Assembly (NCBI GenBank): GCA_964525945.1
Contig: CAZGKX010000064.1
Location: 1 to 13,931, forward strand
Source: CAZGKX01 sp964525945
GTDB lineage: Bacteria > Pseudomonadota > Gammaproteobacteria > Legionellales > Legionellaceae
Length of the DNA: 13,931 nt
Reading direction: 5' to 3'
Shown here piece after piece: positions 1-7,582 of this stretch. The position numbers and the translations under genes are program-made. Below the pieces are notes generated by a model. The model was not told where the DNA came from and did no database searches. It saw only the letters and a program-made list of their open reading frames with translations. The stretch's first letter is position 1, and each line of letters opens with the position of its first letter.

Positions 1-54
1 AATACCGGCCTGTCACGCCGGGGGTCGCGGGTTCGAGCCCCGTCCACTCCGCCA
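1..54 (+). tRNA. tRNA-Asp (GTC), 3' part; 5' end outside window
   Basis: This is the 3' two-thirds of a transfer RNA that delivers aspartate to GAC/GAU codons. The anticodon stem is CCGGC (5-9) paired with GCCGG (17-21), enclosing the seven-base loop CTGTCAC with anticodon GTC at 12-14. The T arm follows, with the GGTTCGAGCCC core (30-40). The acceptor 3' strand runs into an encoded CCA at 52-54. The 5' acceptor strand and D arm lie upstream of the window. The identity rests on the anticodon and on close agreement with bacterial tRNA-Asp from memory. An intrinsic terminator follows within a few bases. Confidence 0.95.
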
Positions 55-58
55 GTAT

Positions 59-84
59 AACGCGCCTTAAGGCGCGTTTTTTTT
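59..84 (+). terminator. Rho-independent terminator of the tRNA-Asp transcript
   Basis: A perfect palindrome, CGCGCC-TTAA-GGCGCG (61-76, extended by an AA/TT pair on each side), is followed directly by an eight-T run (77-84). That is a textbook intrinsic terminator on the + strand. It begins a few bases after the tRNA CCA end, so it should end the tRNA transcript and separate it from ppiD. Confidence 0.93.
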
Positions 85-103
85 ATCTTCGATGTGTATT
101 ATT

Positions 104-109
104 TATACT
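104..109 (+). promoter_or_regulatory. Candidate -10 box for ppiD
   Basis: TATACT lies 14 bases upstream of the ppiD start codon. No convincing -35 hexamer sits 16-18 bases further upstream, because that position falls in the T tract of the tRNA terminator. The leader would be only about 8 nt. A promoter is expected here because the terminator isolates ppiD from the tRNA, but this exact box is a weak call. Confidence 0.3.
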
Positions 110-123
110 AATGGAACTCTGAT

Positions 124-1995
124 ATGTTACAAAAACTAAACGAACGAATTCAAGGTGTTGTCGCTTGGATAGTTATTGTTCTGGTTGCGATAACATTCAC
201 GTTGTTCGGTATTGATTATTACATGCAATCGCGCCACGAATCCGTGGCACAAGTCGATGTCAACGGTGTTCCTATTTCTAAACAAGCGTTCGAGCTTAGC
301 TATCGGCGTACGCGGCAATTGCGTGATCCTTCGCAAATGACGGCTGCTACCGAAAACCAATTAAAGCAGCAAGTTCTCAATGAGATGATCATGAACAGCG
401 TTAGCGTACAGGCTGCGCGTGCCAAAGGTTTTGAAGTGGGGGCCGCCCAAGCAAATGCTGCTATTTTAAATATACCCCAATTTCAAGAAGACGGTCATTT
501 CTCCACCGATCGCTATGCACAAGCGCTAAATGGCGCCTTTTTTACACCAGAGTCGTTCCACCAAGAAGTGCGCCAAGGAATGCTGCTCAATCAACAACGG
601 TTTGCTTTGATCGGAACATCGTTTGCACTGCCCAACGAAATTAAGCAGTTCGTAAAATTGTACATGCAAACAAGGGATTATGATTATTTGCAAATCCCTG
701 CGGTTCGTTTTTTAAAACCCGCCAACATCACAGACAATGAAATCAGCCATTATTACCAACAACACCAAAATGTTTTTCTTTCGCCAGAAATGGTAAGCAT
801 TGATTTCATTCGTTTATCCTTGCAAGAGGTAAAAAAGACGATCGAGATTTCCCCTGTTGAAGTAAAGCGTTACTACGATGAAAACCAAGCCAATTATCTA
901 ACACCAGCGCAATGGCAAGTCATGCACATTGCTTTTGCAATACCTGATAACGCTTCGGTTGACGCAGAAAACGCTATTAAACAACAAGCAGAACTCACTT
1001 ATAAATTAGTGCAAAAAGATCCCGCTCAATTTGATACAAAAATGCACGAACTATCGGCTGATAAAACCTCGGTAAACGGTATTTTACCCTGGATTGTTGC
1101 GGGACAATCTGAGTTTGATAAAGCGCTTGTCAATTTAACCACCGCTGGTGAAATTTCTGCGCCTGTAAAATCGGATAAAAGTTATGAAATTTTCAAGTTG
1201 CTTGCCTACAAGCCGGTACAAATCAAACCATTTGCGGAGGTTCAAGCGAGTATTCATGAGCAGTTGATGACTGAGAAAGCGCAAGCAAAATATGCACAAG
1301 CTTTGGAGCAACTTTCCGATTTAAGCTATCAGACCCCTGATTCACTCACACCGGTTGCCGATGCTTTAAAATTGACAGTGGATCATTCCATGCCTTTCTC
1401 TCGCCATGGTGGTGATACGCCATTGACACAAAACAAACAAATTATTCAATCAGCCTTTAGCCACGACGTTTTAGAATTTGGCAACAACAGTGAGCCTGTG
1501 CAGTTGGACAATGACGCTGTTGTGGTGTTGCGTGTGAATAAACATATTCCTGCCGCTGCTAAAACGCTGGTGGATGTGAAGCTTTTAATTGCTAAAAAAC
1601 TAGCCCAAAAGAAAGCCGAGGCCGAAGCAATGCAATTGGGACGTGAATTTTTAAATTTAAAACAGAATCAAGCCGAACAAGAAAAATTAACAGCCTTGAA
1701 TCAATTGCAATGGCACGAAATTTTACAAGCAAGCCGTGACAGTGATAACCCCACCTCTGCTATCAATGAATTGGCTTTTAATGTGCCACGGGTTGGTGCC
1801 AACACTGGTTTAAGTTTGGTGGGTGGCGATTATGTTGTGGTTCATTTAAAGAACATCCATGATGGAAAATTAGAATTATTGGACAAAGAACAAGTGGCTA
1901 GCATTACCCAGCAAATTGAAGCGAATTATGGTTTGATGGATTATGATTTATACATCAATGGCTTGATGAAACAAGCAACCATCGTCCAACATTAA
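124..1995 (+). CDS. ppiD: PpiD-type periplasmic chaperone (SurA_N / parvulin-like)
   Basis: PpiD is an inner-membrane-anchored chaperone that faces the periplasm, sits near the Sec translocon and helps newly exported proteins fold. The 623 residues match the usual length of about 620. Residues 1-10 form a short cytoplasmic tail and about 11-31 a single transmembrane helix (VVAWIVIVLVAITFTLFGI). A SurA_N-like region with the start AQVDVNGVPISKQAF follows at about 42-185. A parvulin-like domain spans about 262-365: strand QVMHIAF, loop GILPWIVAG, and the closing segment GEISAPV...YEIFKL. The C-terminal third is helical. The parvulin domain is degenerate; in E. coli PpiD this domain is known to lack prolyl isomerase activity, so a chaperone role is more likely than isomerisation. 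The ATG has only a weak GGA element about 9 bases upstream. In E. coli ppiD follows lon-hupB; here a tRNA-Asp gene precedes it. The family call is firm. Confidence 0.93.
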   Translation: MLQKLNERIQGVVAWIVIVLVAITFTLFGIDYYMQSRHESVAQVDVNGVPISKQAFELSYRRTRQLRDPSQMTAATENQLKQQVLNEMIMNSVSVQAARAKGFEVGAAQANAAILNIPQFQEDGHFSTDRYAQALNGAFFTPESFHQEVRQGMLLNQQRFALIGTSFALPNEIKQFVKLYMQTRDYDYLQIPAVRFLKPANITDNEISHYYQQHQNVFLSPEMVSIDFIRLSLQEVKKTIEISPVEVKRYYDENQANYLTPAQWQVMHIAFAIPDNASVDAENAIKQQAELTYKLVQKDPAQFDTKMHELSADKTSVNGILPWIVAGQSEFDKALVNLTTAGEISAPVKSDKSYEIFKLLAYKPVQIKPFAEVQASIHEQLMTEKAQAKYAQALEQLSDLSYQTPDSLTPVADALKLTVDHSMPFSRHGGDTPLTQNKQIIQSAFSHDVLEFGNNSEPVQLDNDAVVVLRVNKHIPAAAKTLVDVKLLIAKKLAQKKAEAEAMQLGREFLNLKQNQAEQEKLTALNQLQWHEILQASRDSDNPTSAINELAFNVPRVGANTGLSLVGGDYVVVHLKNIHDGKLELLDKEQVASITQQIEANYGLMDYDLYINGLMKQATIVQH

Positions 1996-2053
1996 TTTTA
2001 TTTTCTCGTCTTTGCAGATGAAAAAAGCACTATCCCATGTAACCGTTCCGATC

Positions 2054-2147
2054 ACTACGTCCCGCGACTTGTTCGCGGGATCCAGCACTTGGCACAGACT
2101 CTAGACTATGCAGACAAGCCGCGAGCGAGGGCAGGTCGGGATGGCAG
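2054..2147. repeat. GC-rich imperfect palindromic intergenic element
   Basis: A GC-rich island in an AT-rich gap. It holds a perfect hairpin TCCCGCGA-CTTGT-TCGCGGGA (2060-2080). An outer pairing of CGTCCCG (2058-2064) with CGGGATG (2137-2143, one G:T pair) folds the element into one long structure. The second half contains the runs GCCGCGAGCGAGGGCAGG and TCGGGATGGCA. There is no T tract, so it is not a standard terminator. The composition and boundaries suggest a dispersed palindromic element of the kind scattered between genes in Legionellales and Rickettsiales; only one copy is visible, so the repeat status is inferred. It ends 32 bases before the next gene. Confidence 0.55.
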
Positions 2148-2179
2148 TCAAAGTCGCTTATTTTGGGTTGAATTAAAAA

Positions 2180-3157
2180 ATGCAACAAACCCATTTCCTA
2201 TTTCATTTGCCCCCTGCACAGTCCCCCACTTATTACAATCTTCATCAGCGTTTGCTCCAAAAGGATTGGTGGTATAGCCATGATGCACGTGCCACTGATT
2301 TTAACACCCACCATTTTAGCTTTGATGAAAGGGTGGCAGAAACCCTAGAATATAAGCACCTCTTGGCGAAGTTGATCAATCAGCACTGCCCAGAAGTCGC
2401 ACCTTTCACATGTCCTATCAACGATAGTAATTGGCACTCGGTGATTGCTCACATAAGACACAATCCTAAATTGCTGGCTTGTCCGTGGATATTAAAGCCA
2501 GCGTTGCTCAATAATGGACAAAATATTCAAATTTTTACACGATTAAGTGATATAGAAGACCATTATTCACACACCAATCGGTTGGGTGGAGAGCATGTTT
2601 TGCAGCAATACCTGGCCCATCCTCATTTATTAGCGGGTTATAAATACAGTATTCGCATGTTTGTGATTGTTACCAATTACAACGGTGTATACATTTACCC
2701 AGAGGGCTATCTAAATGTCGCGAAACATCGCTACGTAGCCAATCAATTTCACGATCTCCGTCCTCATTTAACAAATGAACATTTACTTGACACTGAGACC
2801 AATGTTGTTCAAGTGCCCACCAAGCCCATTGCTGGTTTTGCGCGTATTTATCAACAAATAAAAACAATTGTTTCCAAAATAATGGCCGGATTAAAAATCA
2901 GCTATCCCTCAGCAGAGGTTTCAACGCCAGAACGAACGTTGGGTATATTCGGTTTTGATTTTATGGTGGATGAGCAACTCCAAGTGTGGTTGCTCGAAGT
3001 TAATCACGGCCCATGTTTTCCATGCGATGATGCACATCCTCTGCAGAAACCTCTGTACGAGGGGTTTTGGCAGGCGATTATTGTCGATTTTGTGCTGCCG
3101 ATTGCTCGTCGAATGGCTATTTCTGAAATGACTTACCAATGGTTTGAGTGCATTTGA
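2180..3157 (+). CDS. TTL (tubulin-tyrosine ligase) family ATP-grasp protein
   Basis: A 325-residue protein with the ordered signature of TTL/TTLL enzymes, ATP-dependent ligases that add amino acids to protein tails, chiefly tubulin in eukaryotes. Visible motifs are WILKP (103-107; ATP-binding Lys106), VLQQYL (140-145, the adenine-contact strand), GYKYSIRMFV (153-162, matching GYKFDLRIYV), YPEGYLNVA (173-181, matching YREG..R.A), HLTN (196-199, a TTL hallmark) and FGFDFMVD...WLLEVNHGP (257-278; Asp260 and the Glu273/Asn275 metal pair). All the expected catalytic positions are present, so it is probably active; the substrate is unknown. An in-frame TAA directly precedes the ATG, so the start is forced. 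No clear Shine-Dalgarno is seen. There is no signal peptide or membrane segment. It converges on the ankyrin gene with a 25-nt gap. Acquisition from a eukaryote and use against host tubulin are inference; a bacterial ligase of other peptides is the alternative. Confidence 0.82.
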   Translation: MQQTHFLFHLPPAQSPTYYNLHQRLLQKDWWYSHDARATDFNTHHFSFDERVAETLEYKHLLAKLINQHCPEVAPFTCPINDSNWHSVIAHIRHNPKLLACPWILKPALLNNGQNIQIFTRLSDIEDHYSHTNRLGGEHVLQQYLAHPHLLAGYKYSIRMFVIVTNYNGVYIYPEGYLNVAKHRYVANQFHDLRPHLTNEHLLDTETNVVQVPTKPIAGFARIYQQIKTIVSKIMAGLKISYPSAEVSTPERTLGIFGFDFMVDEQLQVWLLEVNHGPCFPCDDAHPLQKPLYEGFWQAIIVDFVLPIARRMAISEMTYQWFECI

Positions 3158-3182
3158 AGAGCTGCACTGTGTTCCTGCAGGT

Positions 3183-5861
3183 CTACATGATGAATGACGC
3201 GATAAGGGTGCTTCTTTTGCTTTTTGGGGTATGCAGGTCAATAAAAAATTTATAAAGGATTTCCAAGTCGTGGTTTTCAAGAGCAAATCCAGAGATACAT
3301 AGCAACGTTGTGTACGTTGATGTGTTAGCGCTGAACAGCGATGGTTGCCATTTTGTGCCAGATGGTGTTATCTGGCGACTCATTTGCTCAATAAAATCGT
3401 CAGCTCTGTTGACGGACGATATTTTTAGCGTATCAACATACCTTAGCATCGCATTGTATGCGTCTGCCAACTGCGTATTGTCTGATAATGCATTGAACAG
3501 TGGTTCTAAAGGTATTTTATTTTTTACAGCGGATCGCAACACAGTACTGTTATTACCACATTCTTGCAACAATACAGATAAACGTTGATTGGAAGGATAC
3601 AAAGATAAGACTAGGAGCAACGATTCGAGGTTTGTTGTGGCATGGGCAATCACATTGCCAAATTGGCTCCGTACTTTGAGGGCTTTGTGTTTTTCTGCGA
3701 GCGTAGGAAATAAATCCAGAAGCATTTTTAAAGCGCGTGGATCTGGAGCGGCAAGATGAAGTGCTGTGCATTTGTTCTTATTTTTCTTCGTTGCTGCAGT
3801 CAGCGCCATCGTGGTCGTAGGCAATAAGTTAATCAGTGATTGCAATATATTGGCATTTTTAGCGGCAATTAACATGAGATTGAATTTTTCATTGTTGGTA
3901 AGGAAAAGGATATTTTGCAAATCATGATCAGTACAATGAAACAATAAAATACGTGCACACACCGCGTTTTTTGCTAAAGCGATATGCAAAGGAGTGTCTC
4001 CCCAGGCATCGGCTGTGAAAAAAGGGATTGGATGGTTTGTTTCCGCACATAAATTGATAAGATCAGTGAGGGCATCAGGATTGGATGCTGCGTAGTGAAA
4101 TGTATTGCGCTTATAGTTATCAGCAACCATGATGCCTTGCATCAAACGTGTTGGCTCACTAAACTTTCTAAATGTCGATAAACAGCTGACGGACATCATG
4201 AGTGGGGTGCGACCATTTCTGTCTGGCTGCGTTATGGTTTCAAATACTTCACCCCTTGGGTATTGTTCAAGCAGTAGTTGTGTGCATCTAGCATCACCTT
4301 TCGTTAAATGCAGAAGGCTTCGTTGCCAATGATCTGGCTTTTCAATAGCAATCTGACGGGTGGCTGCATCGGGGTAGAGGGTTAGAATGGTTTGCAAAAC
4401 CTCTGCGTTTTGAGCAGCGAGTTGCAGGGCATTTTTTTCATTCGATGTTGTATATTCAATCGCTGCAAGCAACGTATCTTTTTCAAAAAATGCTTGGGCT
4501 TGATCAAAAAAAACGGCATTGTTGCTGCGTGCACTGAATCGCACAATCTCGCTTAGCCCCCCCATTTTGTTTAAATTATGGATCAAGGCAAGGTTGAAGG
4601 CTTCAACTTGTTCTTTATTAAGCAATCCAACGGCTATCATGGAGGCCAATCCCTCTGGAAGGATGGGCTGATTATGCTTGGGCGTTAATGTTGCGTATTG
4701 AAAGATCAAAGGGTATTGTTCAGGCGTAAAATTTAGCAGCATAGTAAGATAATTTTCGGCTGTCTTTAATTGAATACGCTTTAATGATTTTTCCAATAAA
4801 TACGTAGGAATGCGCATACAAGCATCATGGCCTTGCAGGCTTAGGCCCTGTTTTTTATTTTTTTTATAAAATTGCTTAAAAGATTGGATTGTTACGGCTG
4901 ATACAGTTGGGTGAGTGTCCAATAATGTTTTATTTAAATCATTGCCAACCAGCATTAGTAAGTTTTGAGCGGCTGTTTCAACACAATTTCCAAGTTCCAA
5001 GTCTTTTAATACAGTCGCCAGGGTTTTGTTTTTATTTTGTGGCAAATCCAGCGCAAGTAAATCGTTTTTAAAAGGGACGGGTACGGCGTCCAAATACGTC
5101 AAAAATTGACTGCAAGCATGCATGGCCAATGGAGTGGCTTCTTTTTTTCCAGTTACACTTTCCCCGCTTAATTTCAGGGAAACAACCAATCGCTGAATCG
5201 CATTTCGTGGGGTCTCTACTTCAGAGAGCAAAGACAATTGGGCGTGTAAATTTCTAAAATCAGCGTTGTGTTGGTAAAGTTTTTGTGCAAGTTTAGGATG
5301 ATTTTGCACAAGTGCTGTGTAAAATATTTGATGCAATTCAAAACTATAATGAGCAATTTCAGACACATTGAATAACAGGTTGTCCGATACCACATAATTT
5401 TTTAAAACAGCGCAATCAAGAGACGTTTCGTCAAGCGTTTCTATGGGTGATGAAACTAAATGAATTTGAATTTTTTTAGTTTGCGCATGCAACGAGAGCT
5501 CGGTGCTGATGACCGTTGTGATCCCAGGCAATAAAATGGCCAACATTTCCCTTAAATAGTGAGGGTTGTATGCTATTTTGGCAATTTTCCAATACAGTTG
5601 ATTGCATTCCCCATCCTGAAGCGATGTAAAACTTAAACAGGTTTCGGTATTGAGTGTTGTTCGTGTCTTACAACGTTCTTTAAAACGTGTTTGAAACGCG
5701 ACGGGATCGTTTTCTGAAAGTAAGGGTTTTAAAATGCTTAATTCGGAATCCAATTCGTTTATAATCGCTGCTTTTTTCAAACTAATGTAATCGTGGGGAG
5801 GTGGCGATCTCTTTAAATGTTTCGATGTTTCGGCAATAAATGCTTTTATTTCCTCAAGCAT
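3183..5861 (-). CDS. Ankyrin-repeat protein, 892 aa, candidate effector
   Basis: The long N-terminal part (1-470) is helical and unrecognised. Residues about 470-757 carry divergent ankyrin-type units spaced 30-40 residues apart: NEKNALQLAAQNAEVLQTIL (474-493), WQRSLLHLTKGDARCTQLLL (512-531), DRNGRTPLMMSV (547-558), NYKRNTFHYAASNPDALTDL (582-601), AWGDTPLHIALAKNAVCARI (619-638), NEKFNLMLIAAKNANILQSL (657-676), KCTALHLAAPDPRALKMLLD (697-716) and QFGNVIAHATTNLESLLLVL (733-752). Many units end in LYP, LFP or QYP. Ankyrin arrays bind other proteins. The tail (760-892) has no recognised domain. There is no signal peptide or transmembrane helix. The ATG has a good AAGGA ribosome site (5867-5871) and a strong promoter upstream, so the gene looks expressed and monocistronic. 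Large ankyrin proteins are common among type IV effectors of Legionella and Coxiella; secretion is not shown here. Confidence 0.8.
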   Translation of the reverse strand: MLEEIKAFIAETSKHLKRSPPPHDYISLKKAAIINELDSELSILKPLLSENDPVAFQTRFKERCKTRTTLNTETCLSFTSLQDGECNQLYWKIAKIAYNPHYLREMLAILLPGITTVISTELSLHAQTKKIQIHLVSSPIETLDETSLDCAVLKNYVVSDNLLFNVSEIAHYSFELHQIFYTALVQNHPKLAQKLYQHNADFRNLHAQLSLLSEVETPRNAIQRLVVSLKLSGESVTGKKEATPLAMHACSQFLTYLDAVPVPFKNDLLALDLPQNKNKTLATVLKDLELGNCVETAAQNLLMLVGNDLNKTLLDTHPTVSAVTIQSFKQFYKKNKKQGLSLQGHDACMRIPTYLLEKSLKRIQLKTAENYLTMLLNFTPEQYPLIFQYATLTPKHNQPILPEGLASMIAVGLLNKEQVEAFNLALIHNLNKMGGLSEIVRFSARSNNAVFFDQAQAFFEKDTLLAAIEYTTSNEKNALQLAAQNAEVLQTILTLYPDAATRQIAIEKPDHWQRSLLHLTKGDARCTQLLLEQYPRGEVFETITQPDRNGRTPLMMSVSCLSTFRKFSEPTRLMQGIMVADNYKRNTFHYAASNPDALTDLINLCAETNHPIPFFTADAWGDTPLHIALAKNAVCARILLFHCTDHDLQNILFLTNNEKFNLMLIAAKNANILQSLINLLPTTTMALTAATKKNKNKCTALHLAAPDPRALKMLLDLFPTLAEKHKALKVRSQFGNVIAHATTNLESLLLVLSLYPSNQRLSVLLQECGNNSTVLRSAVKNKIPLEPLFNALSDNTQLADAYNAMLRYVDTLKISSVNRADDFIEQMSRQITPSGTKWQPSLFSANTSTYTTLLCISGFALENHDLEILYKFFIDLHTPKSKRSTLIASFIM

Positions 5862-5899
5862 AAGAATCCTTCGCGATCATAATGTATATTAATTGCGCT

Positions 5900-5928
5900 A
5901 TTATAGGTTTTTTTAATCGGTTTGTCAC
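5900..5928 (-). promoter_or_regulatory. Sigma70-type promoter of the ankyrin gene
   Basis: Read on the minus strand, GTGACA (5923-5928) is a five-of-six -35 hexamer. A 17-base spacer separates it from a perfect TATAAT -10 box (5900-5905). Transcription would begin near 5893, giving a leader of about 30 nt that includes the AAGGA ribosome site at 5867-5871. Both boxes and the spacing are near consensus. Confidence 0.75.
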
Positions 5929-5978
5929 GCATTAATCGAGGAGCGAATTGATCTTAAAATGATCTCTTTTGTGAACGA

Positions 5979-6009
5979 GGCTCGGTTGTTTAGAGTTTAA
6001 AACCGAGCC
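5979..6009. other. Perfect 9-bp inverted repeat between fabI and the ankyrin gene
   Basis: GGCTCGGTT (5979-5987) and AACCGAGCC (6001-6009) are exact reverse complements around a 13-base AT-rich spacer. The repeat lies 65 bases beyond the fabI stop, on the downstream side of that gene, and about 50 bases upstream of the ankyrin -35 box. Neither strand has a T run after the stem, so it is not a canonical intrinsic terminator. It could stabilise the fabI mRNA 3' end, act in Rho-dependent or U-poor termination, or be an operator for the ankyrin promoter. Confidence 0.6.
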
Positions 6010-6074
6010 AACGTAAGGACGCGGAAGCTAAGGAAGGTTAATGTATCCCATAAATCCAGATGCGCAACAGCGTA

Positions 6075-6869
6075 TTATTCGCTAACCGCTAAATCCGTCA
6101 TGGCAACGGCATGATAACCTGCATCAACATGAACAACTTCACCGGTTACCCCCGATGCGAGATCAGAGCATAAAAATGCGGCAGTGTTGCCCACTTCCTC
6201 AGCGGTTACATTTCGCTTTAAGGGGGTTGCGTTTGCGTAAGCATTCTGTATTTTACGAAAATCTTTAATTCCTGCTGCTGCCAAGGTTTTTATAGGGCCG
6301 GCGGAAATCGCATTGACGCGAAGGCCTCGAGGTCCTAAGCTGGCGGCAAGGTAACGCACGGCAGCTTCTAAACTGGCTTTAGCAATACCCATCACATTGT
6401 AATTCGGCACTGCTTTTTCTGCACCGTAATAACTGAGTGTTAGGATAGAGCCTTGCGTTTCTTGCATCATGGGCAAAGCGGCTTGTGCTAAAGCGACCAG
6501 ACTGTAAGCACTGATGTCGTGCGCTATTTGAAAACCTGCGCGAGTTGCATTGTCAATGAAATCACCACTGATTTGGTCGGCAGGGGCAAAGGCCACGGAA
6601 TGGATCAGAACATCGAGTTGGTTCCATTGTTGCCCAAGTGCGTTAAAAACTTGTTTTATTTCCAGGTCACTTGCAACATCACAGGGGAAAATCAGGTTGG
6701 AATTAAACTCAGCGGCCATTCTTTCAACACGTTCTTTCAATTTCTCATTTTGATACGTGAACGCAAGTTCTGCGCCTTGATCATGAAATGCTTTAGCGAT
6801 GCCATAAGCAATGGAGCGGTTGCTGGCTAAACCAACAATTAATGCTTTTTTACCACTTAAAAAACCCAT
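6075..6869 (-). CDS. fabI: Enoyl-[acyl-carrier-protein] reductase (NADH), FabI
   Basis: FabI reduces the trans-2-enoyl-ACP double bond with NADH, the last step of each elongation cycle of type II fatty acid synthesis in the cytoplasm. The 264 residues match the family length. It opens with MGFLSGKKALIVGLA and the nucleotide-binding segment SIAYGIA (19-25). The catalytic set is the SYYG tyrosine (Tyr147), Tyr157 and Lys164 in YNVMGIAK, followed by RVNAISAGPIKTLAA (184-198) and the SGVTGEVVHVDAGYH end (239-253). The position equivalent to E. coli Gly93 is Ala93; alanine is natural in many FabI proteins (S. aureus, for example), so this is not by itself evidence of triclosan resistance. The start is fixed by a strong AAAGGAGA site. 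The gene is last in the smr-udk-fabI run; the udk stop codon overlaps its ribosome site, so co-translation is likely. Confidence 0.97.
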   Translation of the reverse strand: MGFLSGKKALIVGLASNRSIAYGIAKAFHDQGAELAFTYQNEKLKERVERMAAEFNSNLIFPCDVASDLEIKQVFNALGQQWNQLDVLIHSVAFAPADQISGDFIDNATRAGFQIAHDISAYSLVALAQAALPMMQETQGSILTLSYYGAEKAVPNYNVMGIAKASLEAAVRYLAASLGPRGLRVNAISAGPIKTLAAAGIKDFRKIQNAYANATPLKRNVTAEEVGNTAAFLCSDLASGVTGEVVHVDAGYHAVAMTDLAVSE

Positions 6870-6874
6870 GTTTA

Positions 6875-6882
6875 TCTCCTTT
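6875..6882 (-). promoter_or_regulatory. Strong ribosome binding site of fabI overlapping the udk stop
   Basis: On the minus strand AAAGGAGA sits five bases before the fabI ATG and shares bases with the TAA of udk (6881-6883). Ribosomes finishing udk would stop on the fabI initiation region, a layout typical of translational coupling. It also fixes the fabI start. Confidence 0.85.
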
Positions 6883-7513
6883 AAAACCCGTTTAATAGCT
6901 CACGCATTTTTGCTTTAATCATATCAATGGCAATACGGTTTTCGCCGCCTCGCGGCACAATTAAATCGGCATAACGACTGGATGGTTCAATAAATTGCAA
7001 ATACATTGGGCGAACGGTAGTTTCGTATTGGTGTAACACAGACTCAAATGAACGGTGACGTTCCACAACATCGCGCATTAATCGCCGGCTTAAACAAACA
7101 TCCAACGGCGCTGACATAAAAATACGAATGTCCATCAGTTCACGCAGTGCTTTGTCGCTAAACAGTAAAATACCTTCTAGAACAATAATGGTGTGTTGTC
7201 CAATACAGCGTGTTTCGGACATACGAATGTGTTTGGAATGTGAATAAATGGGAATTTCGACCGATTTACCTTCTTGCAAGAAGCGCAGATGCTCGCAGAG
7301 AAGTTCATGATCAAACGAATCTGGGTGATCATAATTAATTTTTTCGCGTTCTGAAAAAGATAAATCGCTATTGTCTTTGTAATACGCATCTTCTGAAATC
7401 ACCACCACTTGATCCGAACCCAATTCATTAACAATGGTATTGGCTAATAAACTTTTACCGGAAGCTGAAGGGCCGGCAATCCCTATGATAATCGCTCGTT
7501 TAGTCATAGTCAT
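6881..7513 (-). CDS. udk: Uridine kinase
   Basis: Uridine kinase phosphorylates uridine or cytidine with a nucleoside triphosphate to UMP or CMP in pyrimidine salvage, in the cytoplasm. With this start it has 210 residues (E. coli 213). It opens MTMTKRAIIIGIAGPSASGKS, in which GPSASGKS (14-21) is the P-loop. It continues with ISEDAYYKD, NYDHPDSFDHELL (substrate and lid region), the VLEGILLF strand, and RLMRDVVERHRS, the arginine-rich lid. The frame extends upstream to a GTG at 7576, and an ATG at 7558 is also possible, but neither has a good ribosome site and family proteins begin about ten residues before the P-loop, so 7513 is preferred. No Shine-Dalgarno is seen there either, so translation may be coupled to the smr gene ending at 7583. 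fabI follows with an 11-base gap. Confidence 0.92.
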   Translation of the reverse strand: MTMTKRAIIIGIAGPSASGKSLLANTIVNELGSDQVVVISEDAYYKDNSDLSFSEREKINYDHPDSFDHELLCEHLRFLQEGKSVEIPIYSHSKHIRMSETRCIGQHTIIVLEGILLFSDKALRELMDIRIFMSAPLDVCLSRRLMRDVVERHRSFESVLHQYETTVRPMYLQFIEPSSRYADLIVPRGGENRIAIDMIKAKMRELLNGF

Positions 7514-7582
7514 CGGAATAAAAATTTTGTGCAAATAGTAAGCCTTTTTGGCGATCATTTCAATCAATCCACGCACTATTTA

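Noticed and set aside
2089..2277. 62-codon + strand frame beginning inside the GC-rich palindrome
   Set aside because: Its first part is the palindromic element and it overlaps the TTL-like gene in another frame; no ribosome site and a low-complexity translation.
3147..3182. Terminator between the convergent TTL-like and ankyrin genes
   Set aside because: The 6-bp stem AGTGCA/TGCACT and the palindrome CCTGCAGG are present, but no T run follows on either strand.
6041..6085. 14-codon plus-strand frame (MYPINPDAQQRIIR) preceded by AAGGAAGG
   Set aside because: The ribosome-site-like sequence is suggestive, but the frame is tiny, runs into the fabI 3' end on the opposite strand, and no promoter is seen.
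6591..6593. FabI Ala93 as a triclosan-resistance mutation
   Set aside because: Alanine at this position is natural in many sensitive FabI proteins, so no resistance claim is supported.
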